Below are positions 6,242 through 12,569 of a stretch of 12,569 bases of DNA, one piece after another. Position 1 is the stretch's first letter; every line of letters begins with the position of its first letter. Origin of the DNA: an uncultured Lysobacteraceae bacterium (lineage in GTDB: Bacteria > Pseudomonadota > Gammaproteobacteria > Xanthomonadales > Rhodanobacteraceae); NCBI GenBank assembly GCA_946482585.1, contig CAMLSI010000102.1, positions 1 through 12,569 of the forward strand, written 5' to 3'. The position numbers were made by a program, and so were the translations under genes. The notes beneath the pieces are model-generated. The model was not told the origin of the DNA. It ran no database searches and saw nothing but the letters and a program-made list of their open reading frames with translations.

Positions 6242-6609
6242 AGACCGATCCCGTCGATCCGCGCGCGCTCGCGGCCAACCTGACCGAACTCTGGTCGCCG
6301 CGCGTGATCGGCGCGCTCGACGACAACTACGTCAAGGTCGCCAAAGTCCGCGGCGAACTCGTCTGGCACCACCACGACGATCAGGACGAATTGTTCTTCG
6401 TGCTGCAGGGACGCCTGCGTCTGCGACTGCCCGATCGCGACGTGGAACTCGGCCCGGGCGAACTGTTCGTCGTGCCGAAAGGCGTGCAGCACCTGCCGGT
6501 TGCGGACGAGGAATGCCTGATGATGCTCATCGAGCGAAAAGACACGGCGCATACGGGCGATGTCGTGAGCGAGCGGACGCGCAGCATCGAGGAACAGCTT
6601 CGATCGTAA
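6235..6609 (+). CDS. Cupin domain protein
   Basis: A 124-residue single-domain cupin, cytoplasmic. Cupin motif 1 is complete: G40, H45-x-H47, E52 and G59 (ELVWHHHDDQDELFFVLQG). Motif 2 gives G75, P81, G83 and H86 (PGELFVVPKGVQHLPVA), so the four usual metal ligands His45, His47, Glu52 and His86 are present; the final Asn of the consensus is Ala90. Close relatives are small 'cupin domain-containing proteins' of about 110-125 residues with no settled activity. A dioxygenase, isomerase or sensor role is possible. GGAG seven bases before the ATG is a good ribosome site, and the preceding small ORF overlaps the start. Position at the end of the LysR-controlled MFS operon suggests it acts on the transported compound or a product of it (inference). 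Confidence 0.9.
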   Translation: MLKTDPVDPRALAANLTELWSPRVIGALDDNYVKVAKVRGELVWHHHDDQDELFFVLQGRLRLRLPDRDVELGPGELFVVPKGVQHLPVADEECLMMLIERKDTAHTGDVVSERTRSIEEQLRS

Positions 6610-6611
6610 GC

Positions 6612-6634
6612 GGCGGCCGGTTCGACCGACCGCC
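6612..6634 (+). terminator. Hairpin after the cupin gene
   Basis: GGCGGCCGGT (6612-6621) and ACCGACCGCC (6625-6634) pair over 9 of 10 positions around a 3-base TCG loop, three bases after the cupin TAA. There is no T-tract. It is a likely end of the MFS-smORF-cupin transcript. The rest of the 6635-6838 spacer holds only a 6-bp inverted repeat (CACGCG/CGCGTG) and no clear promoter. Confidence 0.45.
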
Positions 6635-6838
6635 ACGTCGCGGCGGGTCGCGTCCGCGCGACGAAACTCCCCGGCCACCGGAGCATCGACGCCCCGCGTC
6701 GCCGCACACCGATGTCATCGGCACGCGGCCTGCGCCCACGCGCCTTCGCGCGTGCTCATCGCAACGGCGGGTCCCGCGGTTGCGGCCCGTTGCGCTTGAC
6801 GGCAACCTACCCGTCTGCGCCGGTACGGACGATCGCCC

Positions 6839-7117
6839 TTGGCCATCCTGCTTCTGCTTCTCGCCCTGTTTGCGGCCGTCGGCGTCTTCCTGCTCCTCGT
6901 CGTTGGCCTCATGCTGCTCATGGCGCTCGGCACGACATACGCAGCGGCGGGACTGCTGTTCCTCTTCGGCCTATGGAGCTCGCTCGGCGGGCTCGCGCTG
7001 TCGGCCCTTTCGCAACGGCTGCGCGGACCGCGCTGGAGCTGGCCGCTCGCCGCACTGTGGCTCGCCGTCGCCATGGCGGTCGAGCTGGGCCTCGCGTTCG
7101 CGTTTCGCGCGATCTGA
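6839..7117 (+). CDS. Small hydrophobic membrane protein
   Basis: A 92-residue very hydrophobic product with three probable membrane helices: about 2-28 (AILLLLLALFAAVGVFLLLV), 30-57 (LGTTYAAAGLLFLFGLWSSL), and 69-90 (WPLAALWLAVAMAVELGLAF), with a basic loop SQRLRGPRWSW between the last two. The start is TTG; the frame is closed by a TGA at 6797-6799, with no ATG or GTG between. No clear Shine-Dalgarno is seen (GGAC about 8-11 bases upstream at best). Uninterrupted hydrophobic segments broken by a positively charged loop make this frame far more protein-like than the overlapping frames. Function unknown; no family recognised. It lies in the same direction as the peptidase gene, 163 bp ahead of it. 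Confidence 0.55.
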   Translation: MAILLLLLALFAAVGVFLLLVVGLMLLMALGTTYAAAGLLFLFGLWSSLGGLALSALSQRLRGPRWSWPLAALWLAVAMAVELGLAFAFRAI

Positions 7118-7137
7118 AGCGAAGGGCCGCTGCGGAT

Positions 7138-7194
7138 CGCGCAATCTGCCGCGCGACGCGAGCCTGTGCAGCCGGTCGCTGTGCGGATTGCGCG
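7138..7194. repeat. Spaced inverted repeat upstream of the peptidase gene
   Basis: CGCGCAATC (7138-7146) and GATTGCGCG (7186-7194) are perfect 9-bp inverted copies 39 bases apart, in the 163-bp spacer before the M14 gene. TGCGGAT is also directly repeated at 7131 and 7182. A TATGCT at 7246-7251 could be a weak -10 box, but there is no -35 match. Regulatory meaning is uncertain. Confidence 0.25.
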
Positions 7195-7280
7195 GCTTCG
7201 GCGCTTATTCCCGCACGGGCCGTGTGCGAAGGCAGCGCCAATGGCTATGCTTGCGCGATCCTTCGCTCCCGGTGCCGTCC

Positions 7281-9047
7281 ATGATCCGTCATGCCGTCCT
7301 GTTCGCCGCTCTGCTGACTTCCGCCGCGTCGGCACATGCTGCCGCCGACAATCTGCGTACCGTCGCCGAGCAATCGGGCTTCAAGCGCACCGGCCGCTAC
7401 GACGAGGTCGCCGATCTCTGCGCACGCTTCGCGAAAGCCTGGCCCGATGCGGTGAGCTGCGACGAATTCGGCCGCACGCCCGAAGGCCGTCCGATGCTCG
7501 CGCTCGTCGTGACGAAGAGCGGCGCGCGCACGCCGGAAGCCGCACGCGAACAGGGCGTGCCCGTGACCCTGTTCCAGGGCGGCATCCATGCCGGCGAGAT
7601 CGACGGCAAGGACGCAGGTTTCCTGCTGCTGCGCGAACTGCTGCAGGGCAAGGCCGGCGCCGGCCTGCTCGAGAAGCAGGTCATGGTGTTCGTGCCCGTG
7701 TTCAACATCGACGGGCATGAGCGCTTCGGCGCCTGGAACCGGCCGAACCAGCGCGGCCCGGAGCAGATGGGCTGGCGCACCACTGCGCAGAACTACAACC
7801 TCAACCGCGACTACCTCAAGGCCGACGCGCCCGAGATGCGTGCGATGCTCGCGCTGGTCAATCGCTGGGACCCGGCGGTCTACGTCGACCTGCACGTGAC
7901 CGACGGCGCGAAGTTCGAGCATGACGTCGCGATCCAGGTCGAGCCGCTGTATTCGGGCGACGACGAGTTGCGCAAGCTCGGCCGCGAACTGCGCGACGAA
8001 ACGCTGGCGCGCCTCACGAAGCAGGGCTCGCTGCCGGTCGGTTTCTATCCGGCGTTCGTGATCGGCGACGATCCGGCATCGGGCTTCGCCGACACCGTCG
8101 CGCCGCCGCGTTTCTCCACCGGCTACCTGCCGCTGCGCAACCGCTTCGCGGTGCTCGTCGAAACGCATTCGTGGAAGCCGTATCCGACACGCGTCAAGAT
8201 CACGCGCAACACCATGCTCGACGTGCTGCAGATCGTCAGCGAACGCGGCAAGGACTGGCGCACCGAACAGCTGACCGCGGACGAACGCGCCGCGACGCTC
8301 GGCGGCACGCGCGTCGCGCTCGACTACCGCGCCACCGACAAGGCGCGCGAGATCGAATTCCGCGGCTACGCCTACACGCGCACGCCGTCGGAGATCTCCG
8401 GCGCGCTGATGACGCGTTACGACGAGCGCAAGCCGCAAATCTGGAAAGTACCGCTGCGCGACGACGTGCAGCCGGCGACGCAGGTCGATGCGCCGAAGGC
8501 CGGCTATCTCGTGCCCGCGGCCTGGGCCGATCTCGTGGCCGCGAAGCTCGACGCGCACGGCGTGAGCTACAGGCGCCTGGCCGATCCGCAGACGCGTCTC
8601 GCCCTGCAGACCTTCCGCGCGACCGCTGTGACGTTCGCGAGCGAGCCGGTCGAAAGCCACCAGCGTGCCACGCTGAAGGGCGAATGGACGACCGAAACGC
8701 GCGACCTGACGGCCGGCGCACTGTACGTGCCGCTCTCGCAGGCGCGCTCGCGCATCGCGGTCGCGCTGCTCGAGCCGCAGGCACCCGATTCGCTCGCGGC
8801 CTGGGGCGCGTTCAACAACGCGTTCGAGCAGAAGGAATACATGGAGGACTACGTCGCCGAAGACGTCGCGCGCGAACAGCTCAAGCGCGATCCCGCGCTC
8901 GCCGCCGAATTCCAGCGCAAGCTCGCGACCGAGCCGGACTTCGTCAGGAGTTCCGCCGCGCGCCTGCAGTTCTTCGCCCGCCGTCATGCGTCCCGGGACG
9001 AGCAGCTCAACCTGTATCCGGTGTTCCGCGTCGACCGCGCCCCCTGA
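7281..9047 (+). CDS. Exported M14-family zinc carboxypeptidase
   Basis: A 588-residue protein starting MIRHAVLFAALLTSAASAHA, a Sec signal peptide with a likely cleavage after AHA, so it acts in the periplasm or outside. The M14 catalytic domain covers about residues 40-330. Zinc ligands are His103 and Glu106 (GGIHAGEIDGKD) and His205 (VDLHVTDG). The general-base Glu is most likely Glu294 (VLVETHSWKPYPTRV). Also typical are FNIDGHERFG and NYNLNRDYLKADAPEMRAML between them. A C-terminal region of about 250 residues follows, with no recognised separate domain, as in other long M14 proteins of proteobacteria. It probably removes C-terminal amino acids from peptides or a related amide substrate; the specificity pocket cannot be read. 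The open frame extends far upstream, but the ATG at 7281 is chosen for the signal peptide. The gene converges on kdpE. Confidence 0.92.
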   Translation: MIRHAVLFAALLTSAASAHAAADNLRTVAEQSGFKRTGRYDEVADLCARFAKAWPDAVSCDEFGRTPEGRPMLALVVTKSGARTPEAAREQGVPVTLFQGGIHAGEIDGKDAGFLLLRELLQGKAGAGLLEKQVMVFVPVFNIDGHERFGAWNRPNQRGPEQMGWRTTAQNYNLNRDYLKADAPEMRAMLALVNRWDPAVYVDLHVTDGAKFEHDVAIQVEPLYSGDDELRKLGRELRDETLARLTKQGSLPVGFYPAFVIGDDPASGFADTVAPPRFSTGYLPLRNRFAVLVETHSWKPYPTRVKITRNTMLDVLQIVSERGKDWRTEQLTADERAATLGGTRVALDYRATDKAREIEFRGYAYTRTPSEISGALMTRYDERKPQIWKVPLRDDVQPATQVDAPKAGYLVPAAWADLVAAKLDAHGVSYRRLADPQTRLALQTFRATAVTFASEPVESHQRATLKGEWTTETRDLTAGALYVPLSQARSRIAVALLEPQAPDSLAAWGAFNNAFEQKEYMEDYVAEDVAREQLKRDPALAAEFQRKLATEPDFVRSSAARLQFFARRHASRDEQLNLYPVFRVDRAP

Positions 9048-9075
9048 GGGAAGCTCGGAGACTTCGAGGTTCTCT

Positions 9076-9094
9076 GCGGCACAGGAGGTGCCGC
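9076..9094. terminator. First hairpin after the peptidase gene
   Basis: Perfect 7-bp arms GCGGCAC (9076-9082) and GTGCCGC (9088-9094) with an AGGAG loop, 28 bp after the peptidase stop. No T-tract follows. It is the first of four hairpins in this convergent spacer. Confidence 0.35.
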
Positions 9095-9128
9095 CCGCGA
9101 TCGAACACCTCAGCGCCTGATCGGCGGA

Positions 9129-9157
9129 GGCGAGTCCGGACCGGCGCCGGACTCGCC
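9129..9157. terminator. Strong 11-bp hairpin between M14 gene and kdpE
   Basis: Perfect 11-bp arms GGCGAGTCCGG (9129-9139) and CCGGACTCGCC (9147-9157) with a 7-base loop. It is the strongest palindrome in the spacer and placed to end transcripts from both convergent genes, although T-tracts are lacking. Confidence 0.55.
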
Positions 9158-9165
9158 GACTCCAG

Positions 9166-9186
9166 AAACCGCCGGGACGACGGTTT
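9166..9186 (+). terminator. Weak hairpin ending in a T-run
   Basis: AAACCG (9166-9171) pairs with CGGTTT (9181-9186) around a 9-base GC-rich loop, and the right arm ends in TTTT. This is the only hairpin here with a short T-run on the plus strand, but the stem is just 6 bp. Confidence 0.3.
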
Positions 9187-9212
9187 TGGCGTTTCCCCTG
9201 AGAGAGTCGCGC

Positions 9213-9246
9213 AGGTTGGGCTTCGCCTGCGGCTCAGCCCCAACCT
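9213..9246. repeat. REP-like palindrome overlapping the kdpE stop
   Basis: AGGTTGGGCT (9213-9222) pairs with AGCCCCAACCT (9236-9246, one extra C) around TCGCCTGCGGCTC. On the minus strand it reads TAGGTTGGGGCTGAGCCGCA, the typical look of a Xanthomonadales-type REP, and its TAG is the stop codon of kdpE (9247-9245). Its 18-base core recurs at 3785-3802. The element could also protect or terminate the kdpDE transcript. Confidence 0.6.
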
Positions 9247-9961
9247 ACGATCGGCGATCGATGAACTTCAGTCCGACGCCGGGTTCGGTCGCAATCCAGC
9301 GCGGCGCGGCGGCATCGTCGCCGAGTTTCTGGCGCAGCTTGCCGACGAGGATGCGCAGATAGTGCGTGTCTTCCTGATGAGTCGGGCCCCAGAGCTCGCG
9401 CAGCAGCTGCGGCTGCGTGACGACGCGGCCGGCGTTCTGCAGCAGCACGGCGAGCAGCGCGTACTCCTTGCGCGTCAGCGCGACGGCTTCGCCGCCGAGG
9501 CGCAGCTCGCGCCGCGCGAGATCGACCTGCAGGCGGCCGTCGTCATAGATCGGCGCGGCGTCGGGCGCGACTGCACGCCAGCGCAGCAGGTTGCGCACGC
9601 GCGCCATGAGTTCCTGCACGCCGAAGGGCTTGGTCACGTAGTCGTTCGCGCCGCCGTCGAGCGCCCTCACCTTTTCCGCTTCGCCGGAGCGCACGGTCAG
9701 CATGATCACGGGAACTTGCGACCACTGCCGCAATTCGCGCAGCACGTCGTGGCCGTCGCGATCGGGCAGGCCGACATCCAGTATCACGATGTCGGCGCCG
9801 TGCGCGGCGAGTGCCGCGAGCCCGGTCTCTCCCTTGTCCGCACTCTCCACGCGATAGCCCTGCGCGCGCAGACTGATATCGAGAAAACGGCGGATCTGCG
9901 GCTCGTCGTCGATGACGAGCACGCGCGCCGCGACGACGGTCTCGGCGGTCGGTTCGCTCAT
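9245..9961 (-). CDS. kdpE: KdpE response regulator (K+ transport control)
   Basis: A 238-residue OmpR/PhoB-type response regulator that, when phosphorylated by KdpD, activates the kdpFABC high-affinity potassium pump operon. The receiver domain (about 12-125) has the acidic pair Asp18/Asp19 (VLVIDDEPQIRRFL), phospho-acceptor Asp62 (VILDVGLPDRDG), Thr89 (VIMLTVRSGE) and Lys111 (NDYVTKPFGVQEL). The C-terminal winged-helix DNA-binding domain (about 135-235) shows LTRKEYALLAVLLQNAGRVV, the recognition region QEDTHYLRILVGKLRQKL, and the wing ATEPGVGLKFID. The HYLRI...KLRQKLGDD segment is characteristic of KdpE. Its ATG overlaps the kdpD stop as ATGA, so translation is coupled. The stop codon is formed by a REP-like element. 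All key residues are intact. Confidence 0.95.
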   Translation of the reverse strand: MSEPTAETVVAARVLVIDDEPQIRRFLDISLRAQGYRVESADKGETGLAALAAHGADIVILDVGLPDRDGHDVLRELRQWSQVPVIMLTVRSGEAEKVRALDGGANDYVTKPFGVQELMARVRNLLRWRAVAPDAAPIYDDGRLQVDLARRELRLGGEAVALTRKEYALLAVLLQNAGRVVTQPQLLRELWGPTHQEDTHYLRILVGKLRQKLGDDAAAPRWIATEPGVGLKFIDRRS

Positions 9962-12569
9962 GCGCGCGGCGGCGTCGGCGGCTCCATGCGCGGCAGGGTA
10001 ATCCGAATCGTCGTGCCGCGGCCATCCGGGCCCGGCAGCGCGTCTACGCTGCCGCCGTGCGCGCCGATCATGCCGCGGCAGATCGTCAGTCCGAGACCCG
10101 TGCCGCCGCGTCCGCGATCGCCGCGCTCGACACTGTAGAACATGTCGAAAATGCGCTTGCGCTCGTCCTCGGGAATCCCCGGACCGGCATCGGTCACGTC
10201 GATGCGCAGCGCTTCACCGTCGATCTCTCGCGCGTCGATGCTCACCGCCTCGCCCGGCGGCGAGAACTTCGCCGCATTCTCGATGACGTTGAACAGCGCC
10301 TGCTCGATCAGCGCCGGATGCACCCAGAGCGGTCGCAGCGCCGGCGCGATGCGCACGTCAACGCGCACATCGCGTTCGTAGCGCCGCAGCCGGGCGACGG
10401 CCGATCCGATCACTTCGTCGACGCCGATCCAGTCGCGATTCAAGGCGAGCCCGCCGTGACCGAGGCGCGTCATGTCGAGCAGATTCTGGATATAGCGATC
10501 GAGCCGCTCGCCCTCCAGCCGTATCGTTTCGAGCAGGGCATGCCGGTCCTCGGTGTTCATGCCGGCGCCGTAGCTCTCCAGGCTGCTCGCCGCGCCGATG
10601 ATCGACGACAGCGGCGAGCGCAGGTCGTGCGACACCGACGACAGCAACGCCGAGCGCAGACGTTCGCTCTCGCCGCTGACGCGCGCGTCTTCGAGGTCGG
10701 CGACGAGCCGCGTGCGCGTGACCGCCTGCGCGATGTCGCCGGCCATCGCCTCGGCGAGACGCCGCGTCTCGTTGTCCAGACGCACCATCGCCGGCGTGAA
10801 GCGCAACGCGATGACGCCCAGGGTCGTGTCTTCGTCGAGCAGCGGCAGCATCCACCAGGCCGATGCCTGCAGGGTTTCGGTGAATCGGCCGGCGGGCTGC
10901 TGATGGCGCCGCGCCCAGTCGGCCGCGGCGCGACCCTTGTCGTCGACACCCTGCTCGCCGTCGCGATCGAGCGTGTCGTCGCCGAGATGGACGACCGCGT
11001 CCGCGCCGAGCGCGCGCCGCAACGCATCGCGGCCGGCACCGACGACCTGGCCGAGATCGGCCGCGACCGCGAGCTGCCGGCTCAATGCTTCGAGCGCGGT
11101 CGCATGCGCATTGGCAGCGCGCAGCGCGAGCACCTGCTCGCGCAATCGCGATGCGAGACGCCCGGCGACGAGGGCCGCGAGCAGGAACAGGAACACGGTC
11201 GCCACGCCGCGGCTCGCGCCGATGTAGAGCGTGTAGCGCGGCTCGATGAAGAAGAAATCGTAGGCGAGAAAACACAGCACGGCCGCGAGCACGGCTGCCG
11301 ACATGCGCGTGCGCGCCGCCACGATGAGCACGGCGACGATGAATACCATCGACAGGTCGCTCAGACCGAACCACCGCTTCGCCAGCGCTGCCGCCGTGAC
11401 CGCGAGCGCCGCGCCGAGTGCGGCGGTGCCGGCGTCGCGCCAGCGCGCCGCATCGTCGTCGCCGTCGCCGAGCAGGCGCCGGCGCGCGCGCGCCCTCGCC
11501 TGCGGCGTGCTGACGATGGTCAGCTCGAAATGCGCGCCCTTCTGGATCAGTTGCTGGGTCAGCGTGCGATTGAACAACCGCGCGAGCGGCCGCTCGCGCG
11601 TGCGGCCGAGCACCAGCGCCGTCGCGCCGATGCGCGCCGCATAGTCGAGCAGCGTATCGACGATGTGCGCGCCGTGCAGCAGCACCGCATCGCCGTCGAG
11701 CCGGCGGGCCAGCGCGAAGGCCTGGTCGATTTCGCGCTGGCGTTCCGCGTCGAACGCGCCGCGCGTCTGCACGCAGACGACGGTCCAGGGCGCATCGCGG
11801 CGCTCCGCGAGCCGCCGGCCGAAGCGCACGAGGTACTCGGACTGGCCGAAGCCGTCGATCGCGACGAGCACGCGCCGGCGCAGCGCGACGCCGGGCATGC
11901 CGCGCGCGGTCTGCGCCTCGCGCCGGTCGGAGTCGACGCGGTCGGCCGCGGTCTGCAGGGCGAGTTCGCGCAGCGCGCTGAGATTGGACGGCGAGAAATA
12001 CGCCTGCAGTGCGCGCGCAGCCTGATCCGGCACGTAGACCTTGCCGTCCTTGAGCCGCTGGATCAGCTCGCGCGGCGGCAGGTCGACGAGCACGATGTCG
12101 CGCAGACGGTCGAACACCGCGTCGGGAACCGTTTCGGTCACGCGCACGCCGGTGATGCGATGCACGATGTCGTTGAGGCTCTCGAGGTGCTGGATGTTGA
12201 TCGTGGTGTAGACGTCGATGCCGGCATCGAGCAGTTCCACGACGTCCTGCCAACGGCGCTCGTGCCGGCTGCCCGGCGCGTTGCGGTGCGCGAGCTCGTC
12301 GACCAGCGCGAGCGCGGGACGACGCGCGAGCAAGGCGTCGAGATCGCACTCCTCGACGACGTGGCCGCGATACTCGACGCGGCGCCGCGGCACCGTTTCC
12401 AGGCCGTCCAGCAGCGCCAGCGTGTCCGCGCGGCCGTGCGTCTCGACCACGCCGACGACGACATCGATGCCCTGCCGCCGCAGTTCCCGCGCGCGCGACA
12501 GCATCGCGTAGGTCTTGCCCACGCCCGGCGCGGCGCCGAGGAAGATCGTGAGCCGGCCGGCATCCTGGC
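9958..12569 (-). CDS. kdpD: KdpD sensor histidine kinase, 5' end beyond the window
   Basis: 869 residues are visible of about 890-900; the frame is open to the right edge and about 25 N-terminal residues are missing. A GTG at 12522 is inside the Walker A motif and is not the start. Domains in order: the KdpD N-terminal ATP-binding domain with GAAPGVGKT (visible residues 11-19) and LVDELAHRNAPGSRH; a Usp-like domain (about 230-355); four TM helices (about 380-475) followed by the Arg-rich GRLASRLREQVLALR; a GAF-type region (about 490-620); HisKA with phospho-acceptor His647 (SSVSHDLRSPLSS); and the HATPase domain with N box (NVIENAAKF), G1 (DAGPGIPEDE), F box (IFDMFYSVERGD) and G2 (GTGLGLTICRG). 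This membrane kinase senses K+ limitation and phosphorylates KdpE. Its stop overlaps the kdpE start (ATGA). kdpFABC would be expected upstream, outside the window. Confidence 0.96.
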   Translation of the reverse strand, partial: QDAGRLTIFLGAAPGVGKTYAMLSRARELRRQGIDVVVGVVETHGRADTLALLDGLETVPRRRVEYRGHVVEECDLDALLARRPALALVDELAHRNAPGSRHERRWQDVVELLDAGIDVYTTINIQHLESLNDIVHRITGVRVTETVPDAVFDRLRDIVLVDLPPRELIQRLKDGKVYVPDQAARALQAYFSPSNLSALRELALQTAADRVDSDRREAQTARGMPGVALRRRVLVAIDGFGQSEYLVRFGRRLAERRDAPWTVVCVQTRGAFDAERQREIDQAFALARRLDGDAVLLHGAHIVDTLLDYAARIGATALVLGRTRERPLARLFNRTLTQQLIQKGAHFELTIVSTPQARARARRRLLGDGDDDAARWRDAGTAALGAALAVTAAALAKRWFGLSDLSMVFIVAVLIVAARTRMSAAVLAAVLCFLAYDFFFIEPRYTLYIGASRGVATVFLFLLAALVAGRLASRLREQVLALRAANAHATALEALSRQLAVAADLGQVVGAGRDALRRALGADAVVHLGDDTLDRDGEQGVDDKGRAAADWARRHQQPAGRFTETLQASAWWMLPLLDEDTTLGVIALRFTPAMVRLDNETRRLAEAMAGDIAQAVTRTRLVADLEDARVSGESERLRSALLSSVSHDLRSPLSSIIGAASSLESYGAGMNTEDRHALLETIRLEGERLDRYIQNLLDMTRLGHGGLALNRDWIGVDEVIGSAVARLRRYERDVRVDVRIAPALRPLWVHPALIEQALFNVIENAAKFSPPGEAVSIDAREIDGEALRIDVTDAGPGIPEDERKRIFDMFYSVERGDRGRGGTGLGLTICRGMIGAHGGSVDALPGPDGRGTTIRITLPRMEPPTPPRA

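Noticed and set aside
7245..8987. 580-codon minus-strand frame opposite the peptidase gene
   Set aside because: Antisense shadow; the plus-strand frame has a signal peptide and the M14 zinc-binding and catalytic residues.
8171..10138. 655-codon plus-strand frame spanning the peptidase end, spacer and kdpE
   Set aside because: It covers two well-supported genes on different strands and an intergenic hairpin array; the translation has no domain-like pattern.
10358..12349. 663-codon minus-strand frame overlapping kdpD
   Set aside because: Arg/Ala-rich out-of-frame reading of kdpD.
12138..12563. Possible kdpD start at the GTG at 12522 or another start near the edge
   Set aside because: The GTG codes for Val inside the Walker A motif; the same frame continues upstream with family-typical residues (GRLTIFLGAAPG), so the gene is cut by the window edge.
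1..12569. CRISPR array, tRNA, rRNA, transposase, integrase or toxin-antitoxin genes
   Set aside because: No regularly spaced repeats, cloverleaf sequences, transposase motifs or recognisable toxin-antitoxin pairs were seen on either strand.

Overview
The window is GC-rich bacterial DNA with dense coding on both strands. The protein types (RND efflux, LysR/MFS, KdpDE, periplasmic M14 peptidase) fit a Gram-negative proteobacterium. REP-like repeats built on a GGGCTTCGCCTGCGGCTC core, of the kind common between genes in Xanthomonadales, suggest that order or a gammaproteobacterium near it. This placement is an inference.

Layout, left to right. (1) Positions 1-357 are a patchwork: the start of a small minus-strand gene, the tail of a second minus-strand gene with no start codon, and a ~36-codon internal piece of a plus-strand glyoxalase/VOC gene. 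(2) That piece runs directly into an RND efflux permease that has lost roughly its first 300 residues (358-2535). (3) Next come small housekeeping-type genes: a DUF1801 protein (minus) and an NTF2/SnoaL-like protein (plus). (4) A LysR regulator (minus) diverges from an MFS transporter (plus). The transporter overlaps a 45-codon single-pass membrane ORF, which in turn overlaps a cupin gene, forming a tightly coupled operon. A 6-bp perfect inverted repeat lies in the LysR/MFS spacer. (5) A small membrane protein with a TTG start is followed by an exported M14 zinc carboxypeptidase. (6) On the minus strand, kdpD overlaps kdpE by ATGA. kdpD runs off the right edge and lacks about 25 N-terminal residues; the kdpFABC pump genes would be expected beyond that edge.

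The convergent gene ends at 2536-2622, 3633-3824 and 9048-9244 hold strong hairpins without good T-tracts. The last two also carry related REP-like sequences that supply the TAG stop codons of the NTF2-like gene and kdpE. No intergenic stretch exceeds about 230 bp. I saw no tRNA, rRNA, CRISPR array, transposase or phage gene. I found no convincing new multi-gene defence or metabolic system. The best leads are the left-end mosaic, the MFS-smORF-cupin coupling and the REP/stop-codon arrangement.
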